Assembly: GCA_026129525.1 (NCBI GenBank)
Contig: JAHCHW010000011.1
Coordinates: forward strand, 1 to 64,000
DNA from: Chitinophagales bacterium
GTDB taxonomy: Bacteria > Bacteroidota > Bacteroidia > Chitinophagales > LD1
DNA length: 64,000 nt
Reading direction: 5' to 3'
Part shown: in pieces, positions 44,421 to 52,835 of the stretch
How positions within the stretch are numbered: position 1 is the first letter of the stretch
How the letters are laid out: every line of letters starts with the position of its first letter
The notes under the pieces: generated by a model
Database searches by the model: none
Seen by the model: only the letters and a program-made list of their open reading frames with translations
Told to the model about the DNA's origin: nothing
Program-made: the position numbers and the translations under genes

Positions 44421-45746
44421 TTAAAACAATAGCCCGATAAATTTCTTGTCGGAAAACGGACGGTAAACAAGCATTAAGTAAGCCCAGTTCTGAACCGCCT
44501 GGGGTTCCGCTACTTTTTCTAAAACATTCATGGTGTTGCTTTGCAGTAAATGGCTGTAGCCCGCCTGAACCGAAACCGATTCAATTATTTTATAACCGAA
44601 CGTAAAGTCGAGTTCGGTGCCCAAGTAAGGGCTCAACTTCTCTCCATTGTTGTAAACCTTTGCGTAAGCATTGAAGTAATGCGTATTAAGCGATAAAAAT
44701 ATTTTGGAAGTGGCATCATATTTTATTCGGAGGAAAGCATCGTATAAGCCCACCGAATTCTCAAACCTTCCGCCCACAAAAAACATATCCATGTATCCGT
44801 TATGAGCATGGTTGGTGCCATACATAGGCGAAAAAGAAAAGTTGTTTTGCGAGGTATTGTTGGTAGATGTGCCGCTGATTATTTCAGCGCCCAGTGTAAA
44901 GGTGAATCCTGTTTTCTTCTCTTTATTGATAGGCACCCGCTGCGAAACAAAAAGCGATGCATCAAAGGCATTCATAGTTTTATTGGCTACATCTTTCCCT
45001 AACTGGTGATAATAGAATGCGCCAATGGTGGTATTCTTAATTCTGTAACGCAGCGTAGGCAATCCGATAGTTTGCTTGAACCGAACACCTTTGGAGATAA
45101 CCTTATCGGTAGAATCTTTTACAACAAACTGCCTTCCGTCATTCCAAAATAGAAATGAAAAATCAAAATTCTTGTAGGCATACTCTATACGCGCCAGTTG
45201 AGCGGTTTTGTACTGGTTGCCGGTGGTAAAAATTCCTCCCGCTAATTTTTCATTGTCTTGATTGTAGCCGCCTCCCACATGCAGCTTCAGCGCATTTTTT
45301 TCGTACTTAATAAGTATAAAATCGTGCGCCCGTGCCTGAAGCGCCCAGTCGAGATTTCCGAGAAAGCGGAAGTTGTCATAATTCAACTCCTGCCTGCCTA
45401 TGCGGATGGTCCACGATGAATCGGCAAAAATTTCTGCATACGCTTCGTGTACTGAAAGAAAAGGGTCGTTGAGTTTAATTTGCGAGGTATTTCCAAAGGT
45501 GCGTACATCCTGAATACTGGAATACAAGCGCAACTTTTTCACCTTGTACTCAAATTGCAATCTTGCGCGGTAACTGATAAAAACTGCCGGGTCGGTGCCT
45601 TTGCTGATGGGTTGCCCATAGCCATGCCTGAATTCGCTGCGCTGAACAACCTGAGCGCTGAAATCAAATTGAGAGTAAGCAGGAACACTCAGAAGCAAAA
45701 GAAACACCGCCAACGCTGAAGAGATTGGTTGTTGAGTGAGTTTCAT
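44421..45746 (-). CDS. Outer membrane porin, alginate-export-like family
   Basis: About 441 residues from the ATG at 45746. Signal peptide MKLTQQPISSALAVFLLLLSVPAYSQ, then repeated amphipathic strands (RARLQFEYKVKKLRLYSSIQDVRTFG, DSSWTIRIGRQELNYDNFRFLGNLDWALQARAHD) ending in an aromatic strand. The RIGRQELNYD stretch is typical of the Alginate_exp barrel family. Placed before nirK, it probably admits nitrite or another small solute to the periplasm. Confidence 0.8.
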   Translation of the reverse strand: MKLTQQPISSALAVFLLLLSVPAYSQFDFSAQVVQRSEFRHGYGQPISKGTDPAVFISYRARLQFEYKVKKLRLYSSIQDVRTFGNTSQIKLNDPFLSVHEAYAEIFADSSWTIRIGRQELNYDNFRFLGNLDWALQARAHDFILIKYEKNALKLHVGGGYNQDNEKLAGGIFTTGNQYKTAQLARIEYAYKNFDFSFLFWNDGRQFVVKDSTDKVISKGVRFKQTIGLPTLRYRIKNTTIGAFYYHQLGKDVANKTMNAFDASLFVSQRVPINKEKKTGFTFTLGAEIISGTSTNNTSQNNFSFSPMYGTNHAHNGYMDMFFVGGRFENSVGLYDAFLRIKYDATSKIFLSLNTHYFNAYAKVYNNGEKLSPYLGTELDFTFGYKIIESVSVQAGYSHLLQSNTMNVLEKVAEPQAVQNWAYLMLVYRPFSDKKFIGLLF

Positions 45747-45762
45747 AACTGAAATTTTATAG

Positions 45763-45800
45763 CAGGTGAACGATAGAGCCCCGAAGAACTCAGGGGCAAA
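45763..45800. other. Short inverted repeat upstream of the nirK-cluster porin
   Basis: Near the left end of the gap before the porin start lies GCCCC...GGGGC with a short asymmetric loop. It is within the presumed 5' leader of the nirK cluster. It may be chance; no FNR-type box was found in this gap. Confidence 0.25.
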
Positions 45801-45996
45801 GTTGTAGCCCGATTTACACACCCCCTCTGACCGCGCTCATTAACAGCTATGAGGTTCAATAAGAAAAAAAGTATGAAAGTGTACTTGTATGAGGAATGAT
45901 TTTCGTTTTGCGGAAAATGTCAAAACGCACTTTTGAAAGTGAGGGCAATCATTGAAGAATACACCTGCGGAAGTGATTTTCGGGCAAAACATTTTT

Positions 45997-47862
45997 ATGA
46001 AGAAACTACTTCCTCTCGCGCTCTTGCTTTTCACAGTTTTGCACAACAGTTTTTCGCAAACCGCCACCTCCATTGCCAACGGAGCTTGGCTAAGTCCGTT
46101 TACATGGAACTGCATGTGTGTACCTACTCCGGGCTATACGGTTATCATCAACCATCATGTTACACTCAACACCAGTTTTCAAATTCCTTCGGGAAGCATT
46201 ACGGTAAATGCAAGTGGCTCTCTTATTCAGGATGCCGACAGAGACATGATGATTAGCGGTGGCGCGTTTGTAAACCATGGCACCACCGACTTCCGCTATC
46301 TGCTGCTGCAAACCGGCAGTTTCACCAACACCGATTCGCTCCGTTTAAAATCGTTTGCCAACTATAAAAAAATGACCAACTCAGGCGTAATACATAAAGT
46401 GGATAGCTTTTACAATGTGGGGTACCTGTATAACAGCGGCACGGTTTCCGCCAAAAAATTTCAGAACAACGATACGCTTATCAATGACGGACTTTTTATT
46501 GAAGTGGATAGTTTCCACAACTCCAATTTTTTGCTCAACAACGATTCCATCGTTACGCCTACATTTTTTACCACCGGCAAACTGATAAACAACGGAAGCA
46601 TTGTTGGGGTGGACAGTTTTACGAATACCGGCATTCTTAACAACAACACCTCTGCTATTATACAAGCCGACAGTATGCTCAACATGGGCACACTTACCAA
46701 TAGCGGCACAATAAACACCACTGCATTTGCCAACACCGGAACCATCCACAACATCGGAGCGCTCACCTTCAACGATGCGTTTAATCTCAGCATAATTAAC
46801 AACAGCGCACAGTTTACAGGGCAGCAAAGTATGTTTAACATGGGACGATTTTCGAACAACACAGGCGGCTCAGTACTGCTGGGAGGAAATTTCCTGAATG
46901 CCGATTCCATTCAGCACGATGCATGGTTTTTCAATAACGGAATTGTGCATGTTGACTCCAACTGGTTTAATGCCGATACAGTTACAGGTGTTTTCGGAAG
47001 TTTTGTGGTAGCTGACTCTTCGGGTAATTCGGGCTTAATGCTCGGCTCGTTCGATTTCTGCGATTTAACGCCTCCTGCCAACGCTCCGTTTATTGATGTA
47101 AACTACGGAACCATCAGTCCGCAAATTACCTGGTGTACTCCACAGGCACCGCAGGCAGGTTTCACTGCTACTGATGTTTGTTTGGGTTATCAAACGCAAT
47201 TCGTCAACACCTCATCTGGTCCTGTGAGTACTTGCTTTTGGGATTTTGGAGATGGACATACTTCTTTGCAAGTGTCGCCACTGCATTATTATTCAGCCAG
47301 CGGTACTTATACGGTTAAACTTTTGGTAAGCGATGGCAGTGTTTTCGATTCAATTTCAAAAACTGTAACGGTGCATCAGCCACCTGCAAAACCGCAAATT
47401 ACTTTAAGTGGCGATACAATCAGTTGCAATTCTACTGCTTCAAGCTATCAGTGGTATTTGAACGGAGTATTACAAAGCGGAATTACTTCACAAAGTTTTG
47501 TGGCTTCACAAAATGGCTTCTACTCACTAAAAATTACCGATACCAACGGATGCCAATCGGAAATGAGCGATTCGGTGCAGGTTACCATTATGGTAGATGC
47601 GGCAGTATTGAACCATTCGCTTTCTCTTTCGCTGTTTCCAAATCCTTTTAAAGATGAAGTTCATGTAATTTATAAATCTGAATATAGTGGAAATGCAGTT
47701 GTTGCTTTTTATAGCGCTGAAGGGATCTTATTGCTAAAGCAGAAAATTGAGAATGAATACATTTTCAAAATCACGCTCCCGGAAGTGAATGCAGGCATGT
47801 TATTTTATGAATTGCAAACTTCCAACGGTAGTGTACGCGGAAAGCTCATGAAGTTGAACTAA
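45997..47862 (+). CDS. Large repeat-rich secreted protein with PKD and T9SS domains
   Basis: About 621 residues from the ATG at 45997. Signal peptide MKKLLPLALLLFTVLHNSFSQ. Residues about 70-300 are short Asn/Asp-rich repeats of the form F-x-N-x-G-x-L-x-N-x-G-x-I-x-x-V-D-S-F, likely a beta-helix. A PKD domain follows (TSTCFWDFGDGHTSLQ ... SGTYTVKLLVSDG), then an Ig-like stretch and a sorting domain (LSLFPNPFKDEVHVIY). A surface adhesin or matrix protein is likely. Confidence 0.85.
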   Translation: MKKLLPLALLLFTVLHNSFSQTATSIANGAWLSPFTWNCMCVPTPGYTVIINHHVTLNTSFQIPSGSITVNASGSLIQDADRDMMISGGAFVNHGTTDFRYLLLQTGSFTNTDSLRLKSFANYKKMTNSGVIHKVDSFYNVGYLYNSGTVSAKKFQNNDTLINDGLFIEVDSFHNSNFLLNNDSIVTPTFFTTGKLINNGSIVGVDSFTNTGILNNNTSAIIQADSMLNMGTLTNSGTINTTAFANTGTIHNIGALTFNDAFNLSIINNSAQFTGQQSMFNMGRFSNNTGGSVLLGGNFLNADSIQHDAWFFNNGIVHVDSNWFNADTVTGVFGSFVVADSSGNSGLMLGSFDFCDLTPPANAPFIDVNYGTISPQITWCTPQAPQAGFTATDVCLGYQTQFVNTSSGPVSTCFWDFGDGHTSLQVSPLHYYSASGTYTVKLLVSDGSVFDSISKTVTVHQPPAKPQITLSGDTISCNSTASSYQWYLNGVLQSGITSQSFVASQNGFYSLKITDTNGCQSEMSDSVQVTIMVDAAVLNHSLSLSLFPNPFKDEVHVIYKSEYSGNAVVAFYSAEGILLLKQKIENEYIFKITLPEVNAGMLFYELQTSNGSVRGKLMKLN

Positions 47863-48032
47863 CTCAAAAGAAAATACGATAAAATATATCGGAGCCTAAC
47901 CGCACTCATTTATTTACAGCCATACAGCCATTTACTTTGCAACGTGGTTTTAAAGAAGGCATCGGATATTGTGTAAGCGAAAATACCCACTCCATCACTA
48001 CCATGTGTGGCCAGCTTTAAAACCCGGAACCC

Positions 48033-48093
48033 TAACCATGCAATGGCATCCCGGCAGTTTAGTCAGGCAGCCGGGTGCCGGCATGGCTTGTTA
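48033..48093. repeat. Complex 61-base imperfect inverted repeat
   Basis: TAAC/GTTA and CATGC/GCATG at the outside, a four-base bulge on the right, then GGCA-T-CCCGGC pairing with GCCGGGTGCC across one extrahelical T, with a 14-base loop. It could be a structured RNA or a recombination site. Confidence 0.75.
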
Positions 48094-48122
48094 CACAACG
48101 TTGGTTGTTGATAGTTGAACCC

Positions 48123-48175
48123 TTTACGGTTTGAGCTCCGCAGAGTTTACACAGGGCTCTGCGGGCAACCGTAAA
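48123..48175. repeat. Two-stem hairpin just before a small lipoprotein gene
   Basis: Outer stem TTTACGGTT (48123-48131) / AACCGTAAA (48167-48175) and inner stem CCGCAGAG (48138-48145) / CTCTGCGG (48157-48164). Both are perfect. In RNA it would end eight bases before the ATG at 48184 and could control translation. Confidence 0.8.
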
Positions 48176-48183
48176 ACAATTTT

Positions 48184-48477
48184 ATGAAGCACTTATCTTT
48201 AATAGCAGTTACTCTTATTCTTCTCAGCTTCTATTTCAGCAGTTGCAAAAAATGTTACGACTGCACAAAAAAGTGCGGCACCTGTACTAAAGGGCTGCAC
48301 ACTGTAGCGGGCTGTCAGGGCGATACTATCCTCAACGGGCTTTCGGTAGAAGCATGGAAAGCCTATTTTGAAAATCAAGGCTACACATGCAGCTATAACA
48401 ATGCCATGCAAAGCATTTGCGGCAAGGACAACAAGAATGAACTCTCCTCGAAGTTTTACGAGTGCATCAGTAAGTGA
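48184..48477 (+). CDS. Small cysteine-rich lipoprotein
   Basis: 97 residues. Lipoprotein signal MKHLSLIAVTLILLSFYFSSC, then a Cys-rich start (KKCYDCTKKCGTCTKG) with three further cysteines. The CxxC pairs could bind metal or form disulfides. A second half has an amphipathic helix (SVEAWKAYFENQGY). I recognise no family with certainty; short proteins of this type are frequent in Bacteroidota. Confidence 0.75.
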   Translation: MKHLSLIAVTLILLSFYFSSCKKCYDCTKKCGTCTKGLHTVAGCQGDTILNGLSVEAWKAYFENQGYTCSYNNAMQSICGKDNKNELSSKFYECISK

Positions 48478-48559
48478 TTTTCCGGCAAGTTGCTTTTAGT
48501 TTATATCTCCATATCATATCATCAAGAAGTTCTGTATGCTATAATCAATGATAAACTGC

Positions 48560-49663
48560 TCACATCTTTTTTCTACAGGTAATAAGTGTTTGGCATATTC
48601 CCAATCCTTTCTCAATGGAAACTATTTCCAAGCCGGCTTGTTTTATCATTTGTTCAAATTCACTGAGCGCATACATGCGGCTGTTGCCATTTGCCACTAC
48701 GGTAAAATATACCGAGGTGAGTTGAACAACAAAAGCCGCAGCATCAAATTTTTGTGCATCGGTTAATGGTTCAAGAATATACACAACTGTATTTTCCGAC
48801 ATTGCAGCACAGCATCTTTTCAGTATCGCCACTATCTGTTCTTCCGAAAAACAATCCAGAAACTGGCTCATCCAAATTACATCGGCATCCTTAGGTAAGT
48901 CTGCATCCGTATGAAGCATATCGCAGGTGTAAAGTTGAATACTGCCGTTCAGAAAATATGCCCATGTGTTTCGCTTTGCCATTTCTAATTGTGCGGGCAG
49001 GTCAACAATAGTTACTGTAATTGAAGGCTGATGTTGAATACACTTGATGGCGAACTTGCCGGTATTGCCGCCAATATCAATAATGCAAGAAGGTTTATTT
49101 GCGAGAACTTTTGGTATTACTTTATCAAACACATCATCGGAGTAGAAATGGTCGAAGGCAAACCAACTTTGCTGTACTTTATCGGGCAGTAACGATAATC
49201 CCTCATAAACAGTTTTCCATTTGCCAAACTCTTTCAAACCATGCGGACTTCCGGTTGCAATAGATTCTTCCAGAGAATTCAACGCTTTGTAGCAAACATC
49301 GTTTACAAAGTCTGCATTTACTCGTGTCATTTCATCGTTCAGATAAAAATGACCTGTGTAGGTAAGTAGATAGCGCTCTTCCACTATATCAAGTAAGCCT
49401 GCCTGCACTCCGCCATCTAACAATACATGCAGCCCATATATGCTTACTCCGGTAAACCGATGAATTTCCGGCAAGGTTAGCCCTCTATCACCTGCTTCTT
49501 CCACAGCACTTAGGATTTTCATATTACGCAATGCCATCGCCACTTTAAACACTACAGGGGCAAAAGCAATTTGCTGTGCTTTGCTTTTAGCTTCAAGCGC
49601 TGTCAACTTTTTGCTTAAAGAACGATTCACTTTTACAGGAGTTACGTTATCGGCTGTATTCAT
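48560..49663 (-). CDS. SAM-dependent O-methyltransferase, hydroxyindole/AcsN-like family
   Basis: About 367 residues from the ATG at 49663 (a TTG at 49702 opens the longer frame). A winged-helix N-terminal domain (LPEIHRFTGVSIYGLHVLLDGGVQAGLL) precedes a Rossmann methyltransferase domain with IIDIGGNTGKFAIKC, TIVDLPAQLEMAKR and DVIWMSQFLDCFSEEQ. This is the O-methyltransferase type used on small aromatic molecules. No biosynthetic cluster is nearby, so the substrate is unknown. Confidence 0.85.
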   Translation of the reverse strand: MNTADNVTPVKVNRSLSKKLTALEAKSKAQQIAFAPVVFKVAMALRNMKILSAVEEAGDRGLTLPEIHRFTGVSIYGLHVLLDGGVQAGLLDIVEERYLLTYTGHFYLNDEMTRVNADFVNDVCYKALNSLEESIATGSPHGLKEFGKWKTVYEGLSLLPDKVQQSWFAFDHFYSDDVFDKVIPKVLANKPSCIIDIGGNTGKFAIKCIQHQPSITVTIVDLPAQLEMAKRNTWAYFLNGSIQLYTCDMLHTDADLPKDADVIWMSQFLDCFSEEQIVAILKRCCAAMSENTVVYILEPLTDAQKFDAAAFVVQLTSVYFTVVANGNSRMYALSEFEQMIKQAGLEIVSIEKGLGICQTLITCRKKM

Positions 49664-49815
49664 ACCACGGGCAACTGAAAGATTCAAAAAGTCGGCAAGC
49701 AATCACGATAAAACAACATCGCAGATGACCTAAATCAATACAGCTTCTACATTTTCGTACGCAACAAAGCCGGTTGCGAAATCACATGGTTGTATCTTGT
49801 GTTGTAAAATAGGGT

Positions 49816-50856
49816 GTGCTTAAACGGACATACATTCTTTCATTCATACTTTCTGTTGCAGTAGCAACTGTTATTTGCAACATAAAAGGCGACAGTTGGG
49901 AAGAATATCTCAGACAGCTCTATTACCAAAATGTAATTCACCAACGCATACCGAGCACCTACTATGTGCACGTAGATAATAAAGGTGCACCTTATGTGGA
50001 GTATGTTGACACCACCGGAAAAACTATTGCCAACAAATACATGCCCACCACCGTTGCCATTTATGCACTCCGGTATTACGACACCATTAAAAGCACAGGA
50101 GATAAAAAGGCAGTTGAACGTTTTCTGAACTGCCTTGAATGTTTGCAAGATTCGCTCACTGACCGAGGCAACTTTGCGCTTTACGAGTTTAGCTATGCTC
50201 AACCTTACTATTCCACGGTAGGAGTGCTGTGGCGTTCAGGTTTATCGTCCGGCAAAGCCATTGAAGCGTTTACCAAAGCCTATAAGTGGAGTGGAGAAGA
50301 AAAGTATTTGAACCTTGCTCTTCAACTAATGCGGGGATTTTATGTGCCGATACAAGCCGGTGGATTTACTTACATGAATGATGGCGACTGGTGGTACGAA
50401 GAATATGCCGACACCAACTTGCTTACTCCTCGTGTAATCAATGGTCATGTTTACGCCATGTTGGGTTGCTACGAACTTTGGCTTGCAACAAAAAATGATT
50501 CTGCAAAAATGGTGTTTGAGAAAGGATTAAATGCACTAAAGAAAAACATTCACTTGTACGATGCGGGACACGGATGGACATATTACGATGCTTTTGGAAA
50601 AAAGTCCGACAAGCAGTATCAGCGTACGATGGTTGATTTGATGGCGCAACTTTACAACATAACCGGTGATAAACTCTTTGAAGAATATCGCACGAAATGG
50701 AGCAAGCCGCTCAATACACTGTATCTCCGGAGAATTATACACGAAAAAAACAAGTCGGGTATATTGTTATTCTTATCGCTTACAGCAATTCTATACTTAA
50801 CTATTCAAAGCAGTGTGGCGTTCCTTCAACATATCAATCGTCAAGCAAGCACATGA
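49816..50856 (+). CDS. D-glucuronyl C5-epimerase-like membrane-associated protein
   Basis: 346 residues from a GTG start. A leader or N-terminal helix (YILSFILSVAVATVICNI), then an alpha/alpha-barrel domain with GGFTYMNDGDWWYEEYAD and RVINGHVYAMLGCYELW, matching the C-terminal domain of D-glucuronyl C5-epimerases. A membrane helix near the C-terminus (ILLFLSLTAILYLTIQSSVAF) is unusual. It may act on uronic acids or another glycan. It is divergent from the methyltransferase gene. Confidence 0.75.
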   Translation: MLKRTYILSFILSVAVATVICNIKGDSWEEYLRQLYYQNVIHQRIPSTYYVHVDNKGAPYVEYVDTTGKTIANKYMPTTVAIYALRYYDTIKSTGDKKAVERFLNCLECLQDSLTDRGNFALYEFSYAQPYYSTVGVLWRSGLSSGKAIEAFTKAYKWSGEEKYLNLALQLMRGFYVPIQAGGFTYMNDGDWWYEEYADTNLLTPRVINGHVYAMLGCYELWLATKNDSAKMVFEKGLNALKKNIHLYDAGHGWTYYDAFGKKSDKQYQRTMVDLMAQLYNITGDKLFEEYRTKWSKPLNTLYLRRIIHEKNKSGILLFLSLTAILYLTIQSSVAFLQHINRQAST

Positions 50857-50900
50857 GTAACATCATGTATTGAGCAAGCGGTTTGCGGTACTTTCAATTT

Positions 50901-51596
50901 ATGAATTGGAAGGTGTTATTGATAGTGCCTGTTTGGCTTGTTGCGGCAATGGGATGCAAAAAGAATGAGGGAAAGAACGACCTGCAAATCCAACTCAATT
51001 ACAAGATTGACAATTTGCCGTTAAAATTTGACACTCTCCTATATCACTGCGAGGCCGGATACAATTACGAGGTAACTCGCTTACATTATTACTTGTCGGG
51101 CTTTGTGTTTACGATGACTGACGGAACCATGTATAACCATAACCAAGTGTATTATGTAGATGCACGGCAAGTTTCAACAAACACTATCAGCCTTCCTTCA
51201 TTTCCGAAGGGGATATGTAACAAACTCAGTTTTTATATCGGGATTGACTCCTTGAAAAACAAAACTGATTCATTGCCTGCCACTTTCGATAACATAAACA
51301 TGGGTTGGCCAGATGCCATGGGTGGAGGCTACCATTTTGTAAAGTTAGAGGGGCATTATCTTGATTCTGCGGTGAGCAAAGGTTTTGCCATGCATATCGG
51401 CAAAAATCAATTTTTGGTTCCTGTTGAGATAAATAATCCAACAATCACTTCCGGCAAATTATCGCTGACCATGAACATTAACGAATGGTTTCGCAATCCA
51501 TACTTATATGATTTTAAACTGCACGGCAGTTATTCGATGAACAGCGACTCTGCCATGCAACTGTTATCTGCTAACGGAAAAGATGTTTTTGACTGA
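50901..51596 (+). CDS. mbnP: MbnP-family copper-binding lipoprotein
   Basis: 231 residues from the ATG at 50901 (the frame extends to a TTG at 50883). Lipobox at Cys19. The MbnP family signature appears as NINMGWPDAMGGGYHFVKLEG (about 132-150) with Trp136; in studied MbnP a Trp is converted by MbnH to kynurenine that binds copper. His145 and His165 (AMHIG) are other ligand candidates. Its stop is three bases before the mbnH start. Confidence 0.85.
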   Translation: MNWKVLLIVPVWLVAAMGCKKNEGKNDLQIQLNYKIDNLPLKFDTLLYHCEAGYNYEVTRLHYYLSGFVFTMTDGTMYNHNQVYYVDARQVSTNTISLPSFPKGICNKLSFYIGIDSLKNKTDSLPATFDNINMGWPDAMGGGYHFVKLEGHYLDSAVSKGFAMHIGKNQFLVPVEINNPTITSGKLSLTMNINEWFRNPYLYDFKLHGSYSMNSDSAMQLLSANGKDVFD

Positions 51597-51599
51597 AGT

Positions 51600-52610
51600 A
51601 TGGAAAAGTTGATTTACAGTTTGCTGCTTGGTTTATTGCTCATTACTTTCTCTTGCAAGAAAGTTGTCAACGATAACACCCCTTCTTTTACTCCATACCA
51701 AATTGATATTCCGAAGCGATTTCCCGCCATGGAAATTCCGGATGATAATTTGATGAGCGTAGAGCGACTGGCACTCGGACGAAAACTTTATTACGACCCC
51801 ATATTAAGCAACGATGGCAGAGCCTGCGCTACCTGCCACATTCAGCAAATAGGATTTACAAAAAACAGCACATTGGGAGTTCCGGTGTTGCCGCATCAGA
51901 ATTTAGGATGGAACAAAAACTTTTTGTGGAAAGGCGAAAAGAACTGCACACTGGAAGAGATGATGCTGTTTGAAGTGCACGATTTTTTTGTAACAGATAT
52001 TGCGAAACTGAACGCCAGTAAGGAATACAAAGATCTTTTTTACAAGGCGTACGGTATAACCACTATTACGCACAAGGATGCCGCTTATGCACTGGCACAA
52101 TTTTTCAGAGTATTAAATTCAGGCAATTCAAAGTTTGACAAATACCGCAGAAACGAACTCTCCCTTACGCCCAACGAGCGCAACGGCATGATTATCTTTT
52201 TTACCGAGCGGGGCGATTGTTTTCATTGCCACAACGAAATATTTTTTACGGATAATGATTTTCACAACACAGGGCTTGACAGCACCTTTTTTCCGGGCAG
52301 CATGGGGCGATACGAAGTAACCGGCAATGCCAACGATATTGGCAAATACAAAACTCCCACCCTGCGGAACTGCGAACTCCGCGACCGCTTTATGCACGAT
52401 GGCCGCTTTAGCACACTGGAAGAAGTAATTGAATTTTACAACACTGGGGTAAAACAAACTTCCGTAAATATTGACCCGCTGATGGTACTACCCGAAAAGG
52501 CACTTGGCTTGCAGCTTACACAACAAGAGAAAAACGACTTGTTGTTGTTTTTAAAAACGCTGACGGATACTGCATTTCTGAGTAATAAACAGCTTAACGC
52601 TCCACAGTAA
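51600..52610 (+). CDS. mbnH: MbnH-like diheme cytochrome c peroxidase (MauG family)
   Basis: 336 residues. Lipoprotein leader (LLLITFSC), then a bacterial diheme peroxidase fold with CATCH (76-80) and CFHCH (207-211). Other motifs are LALGRKLYYDPILSNDGR, YKTPTLRNCELRDRFMHDGRF and TLEEVIEFYNTG. In characterised pairs MbnH uses bis-Fe(IV) chemistry to modify Trp in the partner MbnP. The adjacent mbnP gene makes that the best assignment over detoxifying peroxidase. Confidence 0.88.
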   Translation: MEKLIYSLLLGLLLITFSCKKVVNDNTPSFTPYQIDIPKRFPAMEIPDDNLMSVERLALGRKLYYDPILSNDGRACATCHIQQIGFTKNSTLGVPVLPHQNLGWNKNFLWKGEKNCTLEEMMLFEVHDFFVTDIAKLNASKEYKDLFYKAYGITTITHKDAAYALAQFFRVLNSGNSKFDKYRRNELSLTPNERNGMIIFFTERGDCFHCHNEIFFTDNDFHNTGLDSTFFPGSMGRYEVTGNANDIGKYKTPTLRNCELRDRFMHDGRFSTLEEVIEFYNTGVKQTSVNIDPLMVLPEKALGLQLTQQEKNDLLLFLKTLTDTAFLSNKQLNAPQ

Positions 52611-52647
52611 TCTGTTTAATTGCCTCCCGAAGGTTTCTGAAAAGCAA

Positions 52648-52670
52648 AAACCCGCGACTGGCGCGGGTTT
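52648..52670. terminator. Intrinsic terminator hairpin after mbnH
   Basis: AAACCCGCG (52648-52656) pairs with CGCGGGTTT (52662-52670) over a five-base loop. It lies between the stop of mbnH and the end of the minus-strand tRNA gene and could serve both strands. Confidence 0.8.
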
Positions 52671-52700
52671 GAAGAAATTTGAAAAACCTGAAAGTTTTTC

Positions 52701-52776
52701 TGGTGGTGTGGGAGGGAATCGAACCCCCGACACAAGGATTTTCAGTCCTTTGCTCTACCAACTGAGCTACCGCACC
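52701..52776 (-). tRNA. tRNA-Phe (GAA)
   Basis: 76 bases on the minus strand including an encoded CCA. Acceptor 7 bp, D arm AGTTGGTA loop, anticodon loop CTGAAAA (anticodon GAA), variable GTGTC, T arm with TTCGATT loop. The acceptor stem has one C5-A68 mismatch and the T stem one G-T pair; otherwise standard. Confidence 0.96.
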
Positions 52777-52835
52777 TTTACCCTTTTTCGAAGGGACGCC
52801 AAAAATAAATATTCCGCTTACATTACCAAAAGTGG

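Larger units (their letters stand above)
47863..48183. other. Intergenic region with two large hairpins
   Basis: About 320 bases, no gene seen. The right half holds two separate long inverted repeats (48033-48093 and 48123-48175), the second ending eight bases before the start of the small lipoprotein gene. The left half is AT-rich and unremarkable. Confidence 0.6.

Noticed and set aside
46381-46910. Two overlapping minus-strand open frames of about 150 codons
   Set aside because: They lie opposite the repetitive T9SS gene and arise from its biased codons; no protein-like features.
48033-48093. True integron attC site
   Set aside because: The GTTRRRY/RYYYAAC core is not matched and the two sides have unequal spacers; no integrase gene in the window. 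Kept only as a structural observation.
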